This document shows positions 1 to 9,473 of a DNA stretch of 64,000 nucleotides, one piece after another. The notes beneath the pieces were generated by a model that searched no databases, was not told the origin of the DNA, and saw only the letters and a list, made by a program, of their open reading frames with translations. The first letter of the stretch is position 1; every line of letters starts with the position of its first letter. The translations under genes were made by a program, and so were the position numbers. Source of the DNA: UBA4810 sp002479215. Its GTDB lineage: Bacteria > Desulfobacterota > Syntrophia > Syntrophales > Smithellaceae. The stretch is from positions 38,884 to 102,883 of the forward strand of contig JBEKVB010000011.1 of assembly GCA_049514435.1 (NCBI GenBank), given 5' to 3'.

Positions 1-21
1 GGGCATGGCGTCATTTATAAA

Positions 22-1326
22 TCAATCTATTATATTAACCATTCTAGTTGATGCGGTGTCTTCATTCTTTTTCTCTTTTTGGGCAAGATTCCACACTATC
101 GTTATCATTGCCAGTATTGTATAAAAGACAACTGCCCGCGGACCAAAAGTGGTATCCGCAAACAATGCCGGAATCAAAAAAGACATGAAGCAGGCGAAAA
201 GGCATATTGCCCCTGATCTGAAATATTGACTTTTTGTCATTTTGAATGTTTTCCAGAGCAACAGAAACGAAACAAGCAGTATATTTAAAAATAAAACAAG
301 TCCAATGATTCCGGTCCTTACCGTTATATCCAAGATGGTGTTGTGAGGGGCTGTGACAATTCTCTCCTTCCGGTATTCAACGGGTAAGTGACTGTTCAAT
401 TTTTCTAAATCAACAAGATTTGGATTACCATAAATCTGCATGCCGAAGCCTATGCCTGCAATTGGATGTGTTTTAATTACCTCCATTGTAAGACGGTTAA
501 TTTTAACTCTTTCATCGTGCATAATATTTTTATAATCAAATCTATCCTGCAAGCCCGGCACAAAGAACGCGAGAAATAAAACTGCAATAACAATAATAAT
601 AATTTTTCTGTTGCTGAAGCATAAAATAACCAGCGATACAAACAAACCGATCAAAGTTCCCCGGGATTGAGTAAGTAATGTTGCAATGGACAGCATAACA
701 ATACACAGTACGGAAAGCAGAGTATTGGTTATTGCTTTGCTATTTTGCAATCTATTGAAGGCAAGAGTAATGGCGAAGACTGTAATAAAACCTATACAAT
801 CTGTGTGCATCTCTTTGAATGTAAAGCCCAATCTTTCGTCAAAAGGGAATCCTTCAATAAAATAATATTGAATAACTGCACCAATGGAAAAAATGGTTGC
901 GGAAGCAATAACTATCCAGGAAATAATTTCCAATTTTTTTTGAGAATTGAAATAATTGACCAATAAGTAGAAAACAATGACATATTCTAAAAAATGACTG
1001 CGCAAATCATGAAGAGTGTTTTTAAAATCAAGCGTAAAGAACAAGCCGAAAACAGCCCAAAGAAAAAATAAAATAAAAGGTAAAGTCAACGGCGAACGTA
1101 AGGTAAAGACAGTTTTTTTAAAACTAATAAGTATTATTAAAGCGGCCAGAGAAAGATAAAAACAAAATTCATTTACGGCGGAGAGAGGTATGGGATTTAA
1201 AAAAATATAGGTGCCCATGAGAACCGGGATTGCAAAATTCAAAACACTGAAAAATATTTCAGATTTACCTCCGTTTGCATGCGTAATTGAGGAAAATGTT
1301 TTGAGTATATTTTCTATCCTTCTCAT
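22..1326 (-). CDS. O-antigen ligase / Wzy_C-type polytopic membrane protein
   Basis: A 434-residue protein with about ten hydrophobic segments and a large periplasmic loop before the last membrane spans, the layout of the Wzy_C/WaaL family. The loop carries the family-like region around TAPHNTILDITVRTG (about residues 325-340), including the His-Asn pair commonly seen in O-antigen ligases. The preceding stretch with GIGFGMQIYG also fits. Members either polymerise repeat units or move finished O-antigen from undecaprenyl diphosphate to lipid A-core. Because the locus has an ABC exporter and no visible Wzx flippase, ligase is the better reading; this is inference. It is divergent from the next gene. 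The start is the ATG preceded by a GGGA-like site. Confidence 0.75.
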   Translation of the reverse strand: MRRIENILKTFSSITHANGGKSEIFFSVLNFAIPVLMGTYIFLNPIPLSAVNEFCFYLSLAALIILISFKKTVFTLRSPLTLPFILFFLWAVFGLFFTLDFKNTLHDLRSHFLEYVIVFYLLVNYFNSQKKLEIISWIVIASATIFSIGAVIQYYFIEGFPFDERLGFTFKEMHTDCIGFITVFAITLAFNRLQNSKAITNTLLSVLCIVMLSIATLLTQSRGTLIGLFVSLVILCFSNRKIIIIVIAVLFLAFFVPGLQDRFDYKNIMHDERVKINRLTMEVIKTHPIAGIGFGMQIYGNPNLVDLEKLNSHLPVEYRKERIVTAPHNTILDITVRTGIIGLVLFLNILLVSFLLLWKTFKMTKSQYFRSGAICLFACFMSFLIPALFADTTFGPRAVVFYTILAMITIVWNLAQKEKKNEDTASTRMVNIID

Positions 1327-1464
1327 TTTGTTCCCATAGGATTATCGTTCTTTAAAAATAATTTAAAAAAGGTGATAATGGTTTGCATCATCTCTAAATT
1401 TATGCTTATTATAAAGAAAATCTCCGGTCAAGCAAATATAAACAGGTATGGAGAGGTTGAAAGA

Positions 1465-2085
1465 ATGATCAACAAAAAAAATATTATTTATAAAACCCAC
1501 AAGAAAATAAAAGAAGCGCTCAGCGCCCGTAAAAAGGTGTTACTATGGAAACTAAAAGGGCGCCCGATTCCGGCGCCGCATGCCGTTAAACAGAAGATCA
1601 ATAAATATTATGCGGCAAAATTTGGGCCGCGCGTTTTCATTGAAACCGGCACCAATATGGGCGAAATGATCGACGCCGTATTGAATATTTTTCCCAAAAT
1701 CATTTCTGTCGAGCTCGATCCGGAATTGGCCCAACGCGCAAAAAATAAATTTTCTTCTAATCCACATGTTAAAATTCTTCAGGGCGACAGCGGAAAATTA
1801 CTGGCTGAAGTCATGGCCAATATAAACGAACCCTGTTTATTTTGGTTGGATGCCCATTATAACGGCGAAACGCCCATAGCCAAAGAGTTAAAAGCGCTCT
1901 TGGAGCATTCTTGTACTGATCATGTGATCCTTATCGATGACGCACGCTATTTTACAAAGCAAAACAACTATCCCACTTTAGACGAGGTAAAAAAACTTGT
2001 AGCCTCAAAGCGCCGCGATTGGGTAGTAGAGGTTGATGCCGATATAATGCGGATTCATAAAGCGCCTATCCATCAACAATATTAA
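1465..2085 (+). CDS. SAM-dependent methyltransferase-like protein
   Basis: A class I Rossmann methyltransferase-like fold: motif I at FIETGTNMGEMID, an acidic residue ending strand 2 (SVELDPELAQRA), a motif around ILQGDSG and the strand WLDAHYNGET. The later DHVILIDDARYF looks like the conserved strand that precedes a metal or substrate site in small sugar methyltransferases. An open frame extends upstream to 1372, but the ATG at 1465 has a good GGAGAGG ribosome site eight bases before it, giving 206 residues. It is the first gene of the + strand polysaccharide series and directly precedes two glycosyltransferases. The substrate is probably a sugar of core or O-antigen; that part is not shown by the sequence. 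Confidence 0.6.
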   Translation: MINKKNIIYKTHKKIKEALSARKKVLLWKLKGRPIPAPHAVKQKINKYYAAKFGPRVFIETGTNMGEMIDAVLNIFPKIISVELDPELAQRAKNKFSSNPHVKILQGDSGKLLAEVMANINEPCLFWLDAHYNGETPIAKELKALLEHSCTDHVILIDDARYFTKQNNYPTLDEVKKLVASKRRDWVVEVDADIMRIHKAPIHQQY

Positions 2086-2114
2086 TACGTCAATTTAAAG
2101 CAAAGAGAATTTTT

Positions 2115-2897
2115 ATGGAAAAAGTTCCTCTTTCCGTTGCTATCATAACCAGAAACGAAGAAGAAAATATTCGGGCATGCCTGGAAAGCGTTTCCTTTGC
2201 CGGCCAGATTATCATTATCGACTCGGGGAGCACCGATAAGACCCTGGAAATTGTCGCTGAGTTTGGTTGCGAGATTTACTCTGAAGAGTGGCGGGGATTT
2301 GGCCCGCAGAAACAATCAGCGATAAAAAAATGCCGTCTGCCCTGGATATTAGTTCTGGATGCCGATGAACGCATTCCGTCCCAAACGGCCGAAATCATAA
2401 AAAAAATTGTAACTGATCCGCAAACGCCCGAAGCGGGATTCAGCTTTCCCCGTAAAAATTATTTTCAGGAACGCTGGATCAAACACGCGGGCTGGTGGCC
2501 GGACAGAATCGTGCGTCTTTTTCAGAAAGATGCCGGCCGAATAACCTCGGCAACTGTTCATGAAGCGGTAGAAGTTGAGGGTGTTGTAGGCGCGTTGGCT
2601 TTTCCCATCGAACATTTCACGGAAAGCTCGTTGACCAAAATCCTTCAGAAAATTGATAAATACTCAACGATGGGGGCTTATGAATCTTATAAGGAAGGTA
2701 AAAGTTCGTCTATTTTCTCAGCTTTTACCCGCGCTTTTTTTACATTTATCCAAAATTATTTTTTAAGGTTGGGGCTGCTTGACGGCAAACAGGGGCTTAC
2801 CCTGGCCGTCACCGATTCCGTCAATAAATTTTTCAAATACGCGAAATTGAGCGAATTGGTAAGAATCAACCGAGGCCGGGAAAAAATAAATGAATGA
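2115..2897 (+). CDS. Family 2 glycosyltransferase, WaaE/KdtX type
   Basis: A 260-residue cytoplasmic GT-A enzyme. The N-terminus LSVAIITRNEEENIRACLES, the segment IIDSGSTDKT, the string EEWRGFGPQKQSAI and the metal-binding VLDADERIPS match the WaaE/KdtX group of lipopolysaccharide core glucosyltransferases. A C-terminal amphipathic and basic stretch is also typical. It overlaps the next glycosyltransferase by eight bases in an ATGAATGA junction, so the two are probably translationally coupled. Known members add a beta-1,4-glucose to the inner-core heptose; here the acceptor is inferred from family only. Confidence 0.8.
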   Translation: MEKVPLSVAIITRNEEENIRACLESVSFAGQIIIIDSGSTDKTLEIVAEFGCEIYSEEWRGFGPQKQSAIKKCRLPWILVLDADERIPSQTAEIIKKIVTDPQTPEAGFSFPRKNYFQERWIKHAGWWPDRIVRLFQKDAGRITSATVHEAVEVEGVVGALAFPIEHFTESSLTKILQKIDKYSTMGAYESYKEGKSSSIFSAFTRAFFTFIQNYFLRLGLLDGKQGLTLAVTDSVNKFFKYAKLSELVRINRGREKINE

Positions 2898-3837
2898 CCG
2901 CGCAAGCAACGATCAATCCACTAAAATGGACATCTCTGTAATTATCATCAACTGGAATACGAAAGATCTTCTGCAAAGCTGCCTGGATTCAGTTTACCGG
3001 ACTATGGGTAATCTTGCGTTTGAGATTATAATTGTTGACAACGCTTCTTCCGATGGTTCGCTCTCTTTTTTGGAAAAAAAATATCCTCAAGTCGTAAAAA
3101 TTTCTAATCAAGAGAATAAGGGCTTCGGCGTCGCCAATAATCAGGGATTTGCCGTTATGAAGGGCAAATACGCTCTGCTTTTAAACACGGACGCGATACT
3201 TACCCCTAACGCGGTACACAAGTTGTGGATATTTTGCGAACAGCATCGAGAGGCGGCAATTGTTTGCGGACAGCTTTTACACGCTGACGGGAGTAAGCAA
3301 AACTCCGTCGCGGCATTTCCCTCCCTGCTAACTATCACCATCAACACCTCACTTCTTGAATATTTGTTCCCTCTGCGTTTCCCCAGCAAAAGGTATGAAC
3401 ACAAGGAACCCCTGGAAGTTGATTCAGCGATAGGCGCTTGCATGCTGATTCGCAAAAAAGCATTAGATGAGGTCGGTTTTTTTGATGATCGCTACTTTTT
3501 CTTTTTTGAAGAAACCGATCTAGCCTATACTCTGAGACGTGCCAGTTGGGGTATTTATCAGGTGCCCGATGCCTTCATTTATCATTTACAGGGACAAAGC
3601 ATTGGCCATAATATCGGATCAAGGATTGAATTTTACCGTGCCCGTTCCCAGTTTTTGCGCAAATGGCACAACCCTCTTTATTATTATCTGGCCAGCGGCG
3701 TAGTTTTCTTGCGGTTACTAATTAACTGGATGTTTAGTTTTGTGGCTGTTGCTATGACTTTAGGTTTAGCTAAAAAATTAACGCAAAAATTAGCCGTCTA
3801 TTCTCAACTAATTTGTTGGTATATTAAGAAAATATAA
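2890..3837 (+). CDS. Family 2 glycosyltransferase, rhamnosyltransferase-like
   Basis: A 315-residue GT2 enzyme of the WbbL/rhamnosyltransferase group. Visible motifs are ISVIIINWNTKDLLQSCLDS near the N-terminus, IIIVDNASSDGS, the ENKGFGVANNQGF segment, the metal-site LLLNTDAILT and the late FFEETDLAYTLRRASW. The C-terminus carries one or two hydrophobic segments (around LASGVVFLRLLINWMFSFV) that would hold it at the inner membrane. The first 13 residues before MDISV are unlike the family, so an internal ATG at 2929 is a possible start. Sugar specificity cannot be read from the sequence. Confidence 0.8.
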   Translation: MNDRASNDQSTKMDISVIIINWNTKDLLQSCLDSVYRTMGNLAFEIIIVDNASSDGSLSFLEKKYPQVVKISNQENKGFGVANNQGFAVMKGKYALLLNTDAILTPNAVHKLWIFCEQHREAAIVCGQLLHADGSKQNSVAAFPSLLTITINTSLLEYLFPLRFPSKRYEHKEPLEVDSAIGACMLIRKKALDEVGFFDDRYFFFFEETDLAYTLRRASWGIYQVPDAFIYHLQGQSIGHNIGSRIEFYRARSQFLRKWHNPLYYYLASGVVFLRLLINWMFSFVAVAMTLGLAKKLTQKLAVYSQLICWYIKKI

Positions 3838-3871
3838 TGTGCGGCAGCATAAAAACTGGCGAATTAATGCG

Positions 3872-3901
3872 TTGACAGCAGGATATGATTTTAGTAATAA
3901 T
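3872..3901 (+). promoter_or_regulatory. Candidate sigma70 promoter before the YdcF-like gene
   Basis: TTGACA at 3872-3877, an 18-base spacer and AATAAT at 3896-3901 (five of six consensus bases). It lies in the 294-base gap between 3837 and 4132 and would give a leader of roughly 220 bases. The remainder of the gap shows no gene. Confidence 0.4.
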
Positions 3902-4131
3902 TACTATTCTCTTCGGGAGGTTACGTTATTTTATTTTATGTAACTGAGAGGGCGGAGCTGTAAGAAGAACGAAGGCTTTGAAAAAAGAGAATTTCTGTCA
4001 TTCCCACTCCATGTTCAAGGGGGTAAATTCCAGCGGGAAGACATAAATATTGAATAATACTTAACTTCCGCCTTCGTGGGCGTGATAAATGTGCGTATTT
4101 TTATAAAAATTCAAAGGAGATATAAGACCTA

Positions 4132-4884
4132 ATGGAAGAAGTTTATACTGTTCTCAAGGGATTTCTTGATCCTGTTTTTATTGTGTTTGTCTTACTGCTC
4201 ATAGCTTTTTTTGTCTGCGTTGCCGCGAGCAAGAAAAAAACCGGCGCTTTGATTCTATTGTTATCGATTATTTTACTTTATGCAGTAAGCATTTTTCCTA
4301 CGGCCAATTTCCTTTGCCATTATTTAGAAAAAGATTATATTAACAACTCATCTATTCTAGAACAAAATACCGATGTAATAGTTGTTTTAGGCGGAGGATC
4401 GAAAGACATCAACGCCTTAAAAAATACTTTCCTCACAGAGATAACGGCCGTCAGGATTCTTCATGCCGTGGAAGTTTATAATAAAAATGGGGTAAAATAT
4501 TTCGTCTGTTCGGGAAAGGGGACCGGCAAAATTTCAGAAGCGCTGGTAATGGCGCGATTGGCGGAAAAGTTAGGAGTGCCCAAAGAAAAAATCAGAATAG
4601 AAGATAAATCTATGAACACCTGGCAAAATGCCGCCGAGCTAAGTAAAATGTTTGCTAATAAAAATATTTCTGTCGGAATCGTTACCTCGGCCTATCACAT
4701 GAAACGCAGCGAAAGGGAATTTAAAAAATATTTTAATAATGTGTCGCCGCTTGTGGCCACTTATTTTTATTCATCGTTTGCGGGGAACTCTGTTGTCAAA
4801 TATATGCCGCAGTCGGAAGATCTTTATAAAACCTCAATTGCCTTAAAAGAAATCGCCGGTCAATTATGGCAAAGATTGAAATAA
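4132..4884 (+). CDS. YdcF/ElyC-like DUF218 membrane protein
   Basis: A 250-residue protein with two N-terminal membrane segments (about residues 12-30 and 36-54) followed by a soluble DUF218 domain. The domain shows VIVVLGGG at its first strand, a conserved CSGKG, the RIEDKSMNTWQNA segment and IVTSAYHMKRSE, all standard for this family. Relatives SanA, ElyC and YdcF influence envelope integrity and undecaprenyl-phosphate-linked polymer synthesis, but no reaction is firmly assigned. A good AAGGAG ribosome site sits before the ATG. The gene has its own upstream promoter candidate and stands apart from its neighbours by more than 130 bases on both sides. Confidence 0.8.
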   Translation: MEEVYTVLKGFLDPVFIVFVLLLIAFFVCVAASKKKTGALILLLSIILLYAVSIFPTANFLCHYLEKDYINNSSILEQNTDVIVVLGGGSKDINALKNTFLTEITAVRILHAVEVYNKNGVKYFVCSGKGTGKISEALVMARLAEKLGVPKEKIRIEDKSMNTWQNAAELSKMFANKNISVGIVTSAYHMKRSEREFKKYFNNVSPLVATYFYSSFAGNSVVKYMPQSEDLYKTSIALKEIAGQLWQRLK

Positions 4885-5020
4885 AGATGGCTGAATTATT
4901 AAAATATTTTTTTATTTGTCGCTAATCAATAACAATCAAACACCAGCATGTATAAAAAATAAGTTGTTTTGAATGCAATCATGTCTGTAGCTGTGCATCT
5001 TCAGGATGGTATGAAAATAA

Positions 5021-5581
5021 ATGAAGTGTTTTTTTGATTTTTCGATGGCTTTAATTTTGATGGTCATAATGGCTTTACCTGTTGCTGTCATAGCAATCGC
5101 GATAAAACTTACTTCGCCGGGACCTTCTATTCACTGGTCGGACCGAGTGGGTAAAAACAATCAAATATTTTCCATGCCTAAATTTCGCACAATGAGCATA
5201 GATACCCCGGCAGTAGCAACGCATCTTATACAAAATGTTGAGAATTATTTAACGCCGGTTGGGTCATTCTTGCGCAGGACTAGTCTTGATGAATTGCCTC
5301 AACTTTGGAGCATACTCAGAGGTGATATGAGCTTTGTAGGGCCACGTCCGGCTCTTTTCAATCAAGATGATTTGATAAAATTAAGAATGGAAAAAGAAAT
5401 TTCCAAACTTCTACCGGGTATTACCGGATGGGCACAAATCAACGGTAGAGATGATATTCCAATCCCCATTAAAGTGTTGTATGATGAACATTATCTAAAA
5501 AATCAATCTTTCTTCTTCGACCTGAAAATTTTATGGAAAACCTTTTTCCAAGTGATTAAAAAGGAAGGCGTTGCTCATTAA
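5021..5581 (+). CDS. PglC/WcaJ-type undecaprenyl-phosphate phosphosugar transferase
   Basis: A 186-residue initiating phosphoglycosyltransferase of the small monotopic type. A single N-terminal hydrophobic re-entrant helix (about residues 5-28) is followed by the family block KFRTMS, the catalytic Asp-Glu in SLDELPQLWSILRGDMSFVGPRPAL and the late PGITGWAQINGRDD. It moves a sugar-1-phosphate from a nucleotide sugar to undecaprenyl phosphate, the first step of the lipid-linked glycan. The protein begins right at the hydrophobic helix, a little shorter than usual, and only a weak ribosome site is visible. It is followed after one base by the dehydratase gene, a common pairing in which the dehydratase makes the initiating sugar. 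Confidence 0.85.
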   Translation: MKCFFDFSMALILMVIMALPVAVIAIAIKLTSPGPSIHWSDRVGKNNQIFSMPKFRTMSIDTPAVATHLIQNVENYLTPVGSFLRRTSLDELPQLWSILRGDMSFVGPRPALFNQDDLIKLRMEKEISKLLPGITGWAQINGRDDIPIPIKVLYDEHYLKNQSFFFDLKILWKTFFQVIKKEGVAH

Positions 5582-5582
5582 T

Positions 5583-7487
5583 ATGAAATTGCATCCACAA
5601 CTAAAGAACCCCAATTTTTACATAATGATTTTGAGCGACGCCTTAATCTTCGTGTTTGCTATAGTGTTGGCTTATCTATTTCGCTTTGAGCTTTCTTTTG
5701 GTTATGCATACATTAAGCAAATTCAAAACCTGATCATCTGGATTGTTCCCCTGAAGTTAATTATATTTTTTTCCTTCGGGCTCTACCGCGGCATGTGGCG
5801 TTATACCAGCATCAGCGATTTCTGGCTTTTAACCAAGGCTTGTCTTTTATCCACTTTATTAATCCTGGCCATAATTTTGTATGTCAGCCGCTTTGAAGGC
5901 TATTCCCGCGTTATTTTTATCGCTGATGGTTTCTTTACGTTTTTGCTTACCGGTGGAGTGCGTATAATTATTCGTTCCTACTATGCCGCTTACGTCAGTC
6001 CTAAAATCATCCAAAGTCCGCTTTCCAAAATGATCTTAAAGAAGGTGTTGATTATCGGAGCGGGCGCTGCCGGTGAAAAAATATTGCGGGAAATTTTTGA
6101 AAACTACCAATTACATTACAAAGTTGTCGGATTCATCGATGACGATCCCAAAAAACAAGGAAGATCAATTCATGGCATACGCGTTCTCGGCAATGTTGAA
6201 AAAATCGTAAAGATTCTCGAAAAAAAAGATGTTCAGGAAATACTTATCGCCATTCCTTCCGCCAGCGGCGATCAAATTAGGAATATTGTCGAAGCTTGCA
6301 GGAATTGCAATGTTTCCTATAAAATATTGCCGGGAATTGGCGAGCTCATTGACGGCAGGGTCAGTATCAAGGTGCTCAGAGATATTAATTACGAAGACCT
6401 TTTGGGGCGGCCTCTGGTGCACTTGAATATTAAAGATATTCGTAATTACCTTGATGATAAAACGGTTTTAATTACCGGCTGTGGCGGATCGATTGGCTCG
6501 GAACTATGCCGGCAGGTGATAAAATTCCAACCCCATTCCATTATCTTGCTTGATGCCAGTGAAATAAATCTGTTTAATATTCAAATGGAAATACAAAATG
6601 AAAAATACTACCGCAAATCTGAAGCGGTGCTCGGGCATGTTCAAGACAAAAAATTAATGGAAGACGTTTTTAAAAAATTCAAGCCTCAGGTTGTTTTCCA
6701 CGCTGCTGCTTATAAACATGTGCCCATGATGGAGAAAAATCCCTGGGAAGCGGTCTTCAATAATATCATTGGTAGCCGCGTTGCTATGGAAACATCAATC
6801 AAACATCACGTAGAAAGATTTGTACTGGTTTCAACGGATAAGGCTGTGCGTCCTACAAATGTAATGGGCGCCAGTAAGCGGGTTGCGGAACTGATTATGC
6901 AATCTTTGCAGGGAAACGGAACACGTTTCATGGCTGTTCGATTCGGCAATGTCGTGGGTTCATCCGGTTCCGTAATTCCTGTGTTCCGGCGGCAAATCGA
7001 ACAAGGAGGTCCCGTGACCGTTACGCATCCGGATGTCAATCGCTACTTTATGACTATTCACGAGGCGTCGCAGATGATCCTGCAGGCGGGAACCATGGGC
7101 GAAGGAGGAGAAGTCTTCATTCTAAGAATGGGGACACCGGTTAAGATAGCTGATATGGCACGCGACCTAATCCGTCTTTCAGGGAAAGAACCGGATATGG
7201 ATATTAAAATTGTCTTTACCGGTTTACGGGATGGGGAAAAATTGTATGAAGAACTCATCACTGTTGAAGAAGACATTTTGCCGACCGGCCATGAAAAAGT
7301 TATGGTGCTTCGGTCCAATAGGCCTTTCAACGGCGCAAAAGATTTACAAGAATCAAGGGATATACTGGGAAATAAAATTGCTGAACTGATGAAAGACGCT
7401 CTCCGCCATGATTCCCGTGCTATTAAGAAAATACTCAAAGAAATAGTTCCCGAATACACACCGCAGGAAAATGAAGCTGTCCTTTAA
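5583..7487 (+). CDS. WbpM/CapD-type UDP-GlcNAc 4,6-dehydratase, membrane-bound
   Basis: A 634-residue protein of the large WbpM/FlaA1 group. Four membrane segments fill about residues 10-120. A first Rossmann region (VLIIGAGAAGEKIL) and a second, catalytic SDR domain follow, with VLITGCGGSIGSELCRQV and the active-site string STDKAVRPTNVMGASKR, where the usual SDR Tyr is replaced by Met as in WbpM. The enzyme makes a UDP-4-keto-6-deoxy sugar, the precursor of sugars such as QuiNAc, FucNAc or bacillosamine. A TTG at 5571 extends the frame, but the ATG at 5583 follows the preceding stop by one base and is preferred. The neighbouring phosphosugar transferase probably uses the product. Confidence 0.88.
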   Translation: MKLHPQLKNPNFYIMILSDALIFVFAIVLAYLFRFELSFGYAYIKQIQNLIIWIVPLKLIIFFSFGLYRGMWRYTSISDFWLLTKACLLSTLLILAIILYVSRFEGYSRVIFIADGFFTFLLTGGVRIIIRSYYAAYVSPKIIQSPLSKMILKKVLIIGAGAAGEKILREIFENYQLHYKVVGFIDDDPKKQGRSIHGIRVLGNVEKIVKILEKKDVQEILIAIPSASGDQIRNIVEACRNCNVSYKILPGIGELIDGRVSIKVLRDINYEDLLGRPLVHLNIKDIRNYLDDKTVLITGCGGSIGSELCRQVIKFQPHSIILLDASEINLFNIQMEIQNEKYYRKSEAVLGHVQDKKLMEDVFKKFKPQVVFHAAAYKHVPMMEKNPWEAVFNNIIGSRVAMETSIKHHVERFVLVSTDKAVRPTNVMGASKRVAELIMQSLQGNGTRFMAVRFGNVVGSSGSVIPVFRRQIEQGGPVTVTHPDVNRYFMTIHEASQMILQAGTMGEGGEVFILRMGTPVKIADMARDLIRLSGKEPDMDIKIVFTGLRDGEKLYEELITVEEDILPTGHEKVMVLRSNRPFNGAKDLQESRDILGNKIAELMKDALRHDSRAIKKILKEIVPEYTPQENEAVL

Positions 7488-7542
7488 GGCTTAAGAAAAC
7501 AACAAATTTAATGATATTATTCCCTCCCCTTGAAACTGTAAA

Positions 7543-8646
7543 ATGTTAATTTGCGCTCAGCATAAAATAAATATTCCCATCAAGAAAATATTAATTATTC
7601 AATTAGGCGATATAGGTGATGTCGTCTGGGCGATTCCGACATTTCAGGCGTTAAAAGACGCGTTTCCCAATGCTGAGCTTTCCGTTTTAACCAGAAATCC
7701 CTTTTGTGATTTACTCCTGGATGACTCATCAGTCGGTAAAGTATTCCAGATCGGCAAAGAAAGTATTTTAAGACAACTGCAATTATTGCTCAGTCTGCGG
7801 CGAGAAAGATTCGATTTGCTCTTTGACCTGCGCGCTGATGATCGCGGGGCTTTTATTTCTTTCTTAAGTGGAGCGAGAATGAGAGCCGCATTATATTATC
7901 CGGGATGGACCTGTCGCAATAGAGCTTTTACCCATCTAGTTGATCCGCCTCCTCAGAAGGAAAGAGTATTCGGAGCGGCTGAACAATCGTTAAAAATTAT
8001 CAGAGGATTAGGAATAAAAGAAACAACTACTATTCCCAAAATATTTGTTTCACAAAAAATTAAAGATAAAATCATAGAGTTAATAGACGCGGAAAAAATT
8101 GAAATCCAGCGAAGATTTATAACTATCAACCCTTTTTCACGCTGGGCTTATAAAGAATGGAGCATGGCCAAGTGGAGTGAACTGGCTCAATTTATCTGGC
8201 AAAAATATACAATGCCAACAATAGTAGTAGGATCGACGGAAGAGAGTAAACGCGCTGAAAGGTTTGTCTCGGCTGTCTGTTCGCCCGTCTTTAATTTTGC
8301 CGGAAGAACAACGCTGAGGGAAATGCCGGCGCTTCTGCAACTGAGCCGGCTGCATATAGGCGTGGACAGCGCCGCTCCGCAAATAGCGGCGGCAGTCGGC
8401 ACCCCGACTTTGACTATTTACGGGCCGTCCGACTGGCGCGATTGGGCGCCGCCAGGAGATAGAAATCACGTTGTTCTGCCGGATATGGATTGTTCGCCCT
8501 GTCATCAAAAAGGTTGTAATGGAAGCGGCCAAAGTGAATGCCTGGAAAAGTTATCTGCGAACAAAGTGCAAGATGCTGTAGAAACAATACTTGATAATAA
8601 TATGACCACACTAAAATATTATACAGAGGTGATCGAGTGCAAGTGA
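7543..8646 (+). CDS. Family 9 glycosyltransferase (heptosyltransferase-like)
   Basis: A 367-residue GT-B protein of the ADP-heptose:LPS heptosyltransferase family. It shows the N-terminal KKILIIQLGDIGDVVWAIPT, the second-domain entry TINPFSRWAYKEW and the donor-site string GVDSAAPQIAAAVGTP followed by TIYGPSDWRDW. The usual Asp-Ser-Gly-Pro of WaaC is Asp-Ser-Ala-Ala here, which is frequent in WaaQ-like and O-antigen-associated members. A cluster of Cys residues near residues 310-325 (CSPCHQKGC) is also a family habit. It is separate from the two heptosyltransferases of the lipid A operon and may act on core or an O-antigen sugar. It overlaps wzm by ten bases. Confidence 0.8.
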   Translation: MLICAQHKINIPIKKILIIQLGDIGDVVWAIPTFQALKDAFPNAELSVLTRNPFCDLLLDDSSVGKVFQIGKESILRQLQLLLSLRRERFDLLFDLRADDRGAFISFLSGARMRAALYYPGWTCRNRAFTHLVDPPPQKERVFGAAEQSLKIIRGLGIKETTTIPKIFVSQKIKDKIIELIDAEKIEIQRRFITINPFSRWAYKEWSMAKWSELAQFIWQKYTMPTIVVGSTEESKRAERFVSAVCSPVFNFAGRTTLREMPALLQLSRLHIGVDSAAPQIAAAVGTPTLTIYGPSDWRDWAPPGDRNHVVLPDMDCSPCHQKGCNGSGQSECLEKLSANKVQDAVETILDNNMTTLKYYTEVIECK

Positions 8647-9473
8647 ATCCTCATGCAGTGCAACCAACGTCGCCTTTGTCCTTGTTGCGTAGTCTCTGGC
8701 GCAACCGCCAACTCATCGTGCAAATGACCAAGCGCGAAGTAGTCGGTCGCTACAAGGGCTCAGTCTTGGGGATTTTGTGGTCTTTCCTGAATCCCTTGAT
8801 CATGCTTACCATCTATACATTTGTGTTCTCCGTTGTTTTCAAGTCCCGCTGGGGTGGCAATACAGATGAGCCCAAAACTCAGTTCGCCATTGTGTTGTTT
8901 GTGGGCATGATCGTTCATGGCCTTTTTGCTGAAGTAATCAACCGCGCACCCGTACTGATTACCGCTAACGTGAATTTTGTTAAAAAAGTGGTTTTCCCGC
9001 TTGATATTTTGCCTTCAGTTGCTATCGGTGCAGCCCTGTTCCACAGCCTCGTAAGTCTTGGTATACTCATGGTTGCTTTTGTACTATTTAACGGTTACCT
9101 GAATTGGACGGCAATATTCATTCCATTTGTGCTATTGCCACTCATTATCCTTACTCTTGGCGTTGCCTGGATGCTGGCATCCCTCGGTGTATTCCTTCGT
9201 GATTTAGGGCAAACCACAAGCATCATCACTATGATAATGTTGTTTTTCTCCCCCATCTTTTACCCGGTGAAAGCGTTGCCGGTAGCATTGCGTCCGTGGA
9301 TCATGGCCAACCCGCTCACCTTCATTATTGAACAGGCACGAGAAGTACTGATCTGGGGGCATCTGCCCGATTGGGTGGGGCTGGGCATCTATAGTCTTGT
9401 GGCTTTGGGTGTGGCCTGGGCAGGCTATGCCTGGTTCCAGAAGACACGAAAAGGATTTGCCGATGTCCTCTAA
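8637..9473 (+). CDS. wzm: O-antigen ABC exporter, membrane subunit
   Basis: A 278-residue ABC-2 type permease with six membrane segments. The N-terminal MTKREVVGRYKGSVLGILW and the LNPLIMLTIYTFVF that follows are characteristic of Wzm/TagG/KpsM. It forms the inner-membrane channel that carries the finished undecaprenyl-linked polymer to the periplasm, together with the Wzt ATPase next door. Translation starts at GTG 8637 with AGAGGTG six bases upstream; the gene overlaps both the preceding glycosyltransferase and wzt. The base composition looks richer in G and C than in the flanking genes, which may mean separate ancestry. Confidence 0.92.
   Translation: MQVNPHAVQPTSPLSLLRSLWRNRQLIVQMTKREVVGRYKGSVLGILWSFLNPLIMLTIYTFVFSVVFKSRWGGNTDEPKTQFAIVLFVGMIVHGLFAEVINRAPVLITANVNFVKKVVFPLDILPSVAIGAALFHSLVSLGILMVAFVLFNGYLNWTAIFIPFVLLPLIILTLGVAWMLASLGVFLRDLGQTTSIITMIMLFFSPIFYPVKALPVALRPWIMANPLTFIIEQAREVLIWGHLPDWVGLGIYSLVALGVAWAGYAWFQKTRKGFADVL

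Noticed and set aside
3948..3965. GGGCGGAGCTGTAAG resembles the ops/JUMPStart element of RfaH-controlled glycan operons
   Set aside because: It departs from the core GGCGGTAGC by an indel and the surrounding JUMPStart bases are absent.
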